Positions 6,454-8,116 of a DNA stretch of 8,116 nt are shown one piece after another. The number at the start of each line of letters is the position of its first letter. The first letter of the stretch is position 1. The position numbers were made by a program, and so were the translations under genes. A model generated the notes under the pieces. It saw nothing but the letters and a program-made list of their open reading frames with translations, was not told the origin of the DNA and ran no database searches. The DNA is from Acidobacteriota bacterium. GTDB lineage: Bacteria; Acidobacteriota; Thermoanaerobaculia; Multivoradales; JAHEKO01. The stretch lies in NCBI GenBank assembly GCA_030610025.1, contig JAUWSP010000105.1, positions 1 through 8,116 on the forward strand. Reading direction: 5' to 3'.

Positions 6454-7469
6454 CGACTTCCTCAGGCCCTGAGCCTACCCAGCGCCCCAGCCTCTCGGTC
6501 ATCCTGGCTACGATCGACAACTATCAGCGAATCGAGAAGACCCTGGCCCATCTGCAGGCGCAAACTGCCCGCTCTGAGATCGAAGTCCTGATCCCAGCCT
6601 CCTCCGAAGAGGCACTGCAGCTCGACCCGGCGGTGGCCGAGGGGTTCTTCGATCTGAGGGTCATCGAAGTTGGAGAGATCCAGTCCCTCGCTGTGGCGAA
6701 ATCCCTGGCTGTAGCCGAGGCGAGAGCTGACTGGGTGGTCTTCGGTGAAGATCACTCCTGGCCTGAGCCGGACTGGGCAAAGGCGCTCATCGAGGCCCAT
6801 CGCGAGGGTTACGCGGTTGTGGGCCCCATCATCAGAAATGCCAACCCGAGAACAACTCTCAGCTGGACGAACTACCTGGCCTGCTTCAGTCGCTGGAGCC
6901 ACGCCGGCATGGCTGGCCAAGTTGCGCAGACCCCCTGGCACAACAGTTCCTACAGGCGCGAGCACCTTCTCGAGCGCCAGGCCTACTTGCCCCGGCTGTT
7001 GGCTGTGGAGGGGATACTCCAAGACGAGCTGCGGGAAGAGGGGCACCGCCTGTATCTGCTCCCCGAAGTCTCTACAGACCATGTGAATATCTCCCGCTTC
7101 AGCTCCTGGATCCTGCAGGCCTTCTGGGGAGGCAAGCTATACGGCGGCTCGCGGCTCGAAGGCGAAGATTGGGGCATTCTTCGGCGCCTGGCCTACATTT
7201 GCGGAATGCCTCTGATTCCCCTGATCCGCTTCAAACGCCTTCTGCCCGAGATCCGGCCGCTGACCCAGCAGCACTCCCTGATGCCGAGGATCCTCCCGGC
7301 CCTCGTGCTCACCCTCATCATCCACGCAGTGGGCGAAGTTACCGGCTATGCGCTGGGCAAAGGCGATGCCGAGAACCAATACCTCGAGTTCGAAGCCAGG
7401 AGATTCGAAGCGATCACCCAGGAAGATCGGGATGCCCTGGGAATCGAGCTGCCGGGATCAGACCTCTGA
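6450..7469 (+). CDS. Family 2 glycosyltransferase, probably membrane-associated
   Basis: This 339-aa protein has a GT-A fold. Residues 13-125 hold the nucleotide-sugar domain: LSVILATIDN begins the Rossmann-like part, and GEDHSWPEPDW (99-109) stands in for the DXD metal site in the variant ED-H form. A conserved-looking NPRTTLSW is followed by TPWHNSSYRRE (161-171), where GT2 proteins bind acceptor or diphosphate. Hydrophobic stretches at about 247-260 and 280-302 suggest membrane association near the C terminus. The chosen ATG (6450) overlaps the UbiB-like stop as ATGA. The frame is open further upstream to an ATG at 6312, but that stretch lies wholly inside the kinase gene and reads as low-complexity out-of-frame sequence. 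The four-base overlap implies translational coupling. Donor and acceptor cannot be told from sequence; a polyprenyl-phosphate or lipid acceptor is a guess from the neighbour. Confidence 0.88.
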   Translation: MTTSSGPEPTQRPSLSVILATIDNYQRIEKTLAHLQAQTARSEIEVLIPASSEEALQLDPAVAEGFFDLRVIEVGEIQSLAVAKSLAVAEARADWVVFGEDHSWPEPDWAKALIEAHREGYAVVGPIIRNANPRTTLSWTNYLACFSRWSHAGMAGQVAQTPWHNSSYRREHLLERQAYLPRLLAVEGILQDELREEGHRLYLLPEVSTDHVNISRFSSWILQAFWGGKLYGGSRLEGEDWGILRRLAYICGMPLIPLIRFKRLLPEIRPLTQQHSLMPRILPALVLTLIIHAVGEVTGYALGKGDAENQYLEFEARRFEAITQEDRDALGIELPGSDL

Positions 7470-7517
7470 GCACCCTGAACCTTGATGAGGAATCTCCGTA
7501 GTACGGGCTGAAGGGCT

Positions 7518-7524
7518 GGAGGAG
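7518..7524 (+). promoter_or_regulatory. Ribosome binding site of the ADOP-type permease gene
   Basis: GGAGGAG lies just before the ATG at 7527, with the GGAGG core 4 nt away, which is slightly tight. The start is supported mainly by the family-typical N terminus that follows (SQLAHDLRAAIRSIRRRP). Confidence 0.6.
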
Positions 7525-7526
7525 AT

Positions 7527-8116
7527 ATGTCTCAGCTTGCGCACGACCTGCGTGCAGCCATCCGGAGTATTCGCCGTCGACCACTCATCCCGATCGTGGT
7601 GGTGACGATTCTGGCGCTCGGCCTAGCCGCCTGTGTCGCCGTCTTCACCTACATCAACGGCTTCAAGCAGTCCTTTCCCGGGGTGGAAGCCCGACGCCTC
7701 GTGCGGGTCTTCGAGGTCGAAGCCGAGGAGCCCTTCCAGGACATCTCCTATCTGGACTTCCTGGACTATGCAGCGGCCAATAGCTCGGCTGGGGATGGAG
7801 GGTTCACGGGGCTGGCCGCGGCTCAGGCCTACTACGCGGCGAGCGTGCGCCATGCCACGGAGACAGGAGTCGCTTTCCTCGAAGCGGTTTCAGGCGACTA
7901 CTTCAGGGTGCTCGAGATCGAGATGGGTATCGGCCGGGGGCTGGTTGTGGGCGACGACCGTCCCGGTGCCGACCCTGTTGCCGTTCTCTCTCACGCCTGG
8001 TGGCAACGCAGCTTCGGTGGCGAGGCCTCGGTGCTCGGCAGCACCCTCTACCTCAACAACCGACCGTTCACCATCGTAGGCGTCGCAGCGCCGAGCTTCC
8101 TGGGATCGACCTCAGA
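7527..8116 (+). CDS. ABC transporter permease, MacB/FtsX type (ADOP family), N-terminal part
   Basis: The first 196 codons lie in the window and the frame runs off the right edge; full-length relatives are about 800 aa. The N terminus DLRAAIRSIRRRPLIPIVVV leads into a membrane helix (about 21-42) that ends in VAVFTYINGF. A MacB-type periplasmic core domain follows. The order of motifs matches acidobacterial duplicated orphan permeases: RLVRVFE, ISYLDFLDY, then SGDYFRVLEIEMGIGRGL, PVAVLSHAWWQRSFGG and VLGSTLYLNNRPFTIVGVA. Such proteins usually carry two FtsX-like halves in one chain with no ATPase encoded alongside. They are thought to work as MacB-like mechanotransmission or export components, with unknown substrates. 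The 57-nt gap from the glycosyltransferase (7470-7526) shows no terminator or clear promoter, so read-through is possible. Confidence 0.9.
   Translation, partial: MSQLAHDLRAAIRSIRRRPLIPIVVVTILALGLAACVAVFTYINGFKQSFPGVEARRLVRVFEVEAEEPFQDISYLDFLDYAAANSSAGDGGFTGLAAAQAYYAASVRHATETGVAFLEAVSGDYFRVLEIEMGIGRGLVVGDDRPGADPVAVLSHAWWQRSFGGEASVLGSTLYLNNRPFTIVGVAAPSFLGSTS

Noticed and set aside
6462..7082. Minus-strand open frame of 206 codons opposite the glycosyltransferase
   Set aside because: It has no recognisable domain, and the plus strand encodes a clear GT2 protein over the same bases.

Overview
This is a GC-rich bacterial window (roughly 60% GC by eye) with six protein-coding genes in two divergent groups and almost no spare DNA. 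No RNA gene, CRISPR array, insertion sequence or long DNA repeat was seen. The gene set (an orphan MacB/FtsX-type permease of the kind abundant in Acidobacteriota, a secreted FG-GAP/VCBS repeat protein, a secreted alpha/beta hydrolase and an ABC1/UbiB kinase) suggests an Acidobacteriota-like or other environmental Gram-negative lineage. That placement is inference; no marker gene is present.

Left group, minus strand, transcribed from about 4.9 kb towards base 1: (i) an MscS-family mechanosensitive channel with a signal peptide and a very long periplasmic coiled-coil region; (ii) 42 nt later, a signal-peptide-bearing cyclophilin-type peptidyl-prolyl isomerase; (iii) 13 nt later, behind a strong Shine-Dalgarno sequence, one large open frame that runs off the left edge. 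This last frame has no stop in 725 codons. It encodes a signal peptide, a complete MetX-like alpha/beta hydrolase domain with Ser/Asp/His triad, a Pro-rich linker, and at least five FG-GAP/VCBS calcium-loop repeats. All three products are predicted to be exported or to reach the periplasm, so the group looks like an envelope operon.

A 267-nt divergent intergenic region (4876-5142) separates the groups and should hold promoters for both directions.

Right group, plus strand: (iv) an ABC1/UbiB-family atypical kinase whose motifs resemble the COQ8/ADCK3 branch; (v) a family 2 glycosyltransferase whose ATG overlaps the kinase stop codon (ATGA); (vi) after 57 nt, the first 196 codons of an ABC transporter permease of the ADOP/MacB type, cut by the right edge. 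The kinase and glycosyltransferase are almost certainly translationally coupled. Whether the permease is co-transcribed with them is uncertain.

The most unusual item is gene (iii), the fusion of a secreted MetX-like hydrolase to an FG-GAP propeller. It is not a recognised standard architecture to me, and its 3' end lies outside the window.
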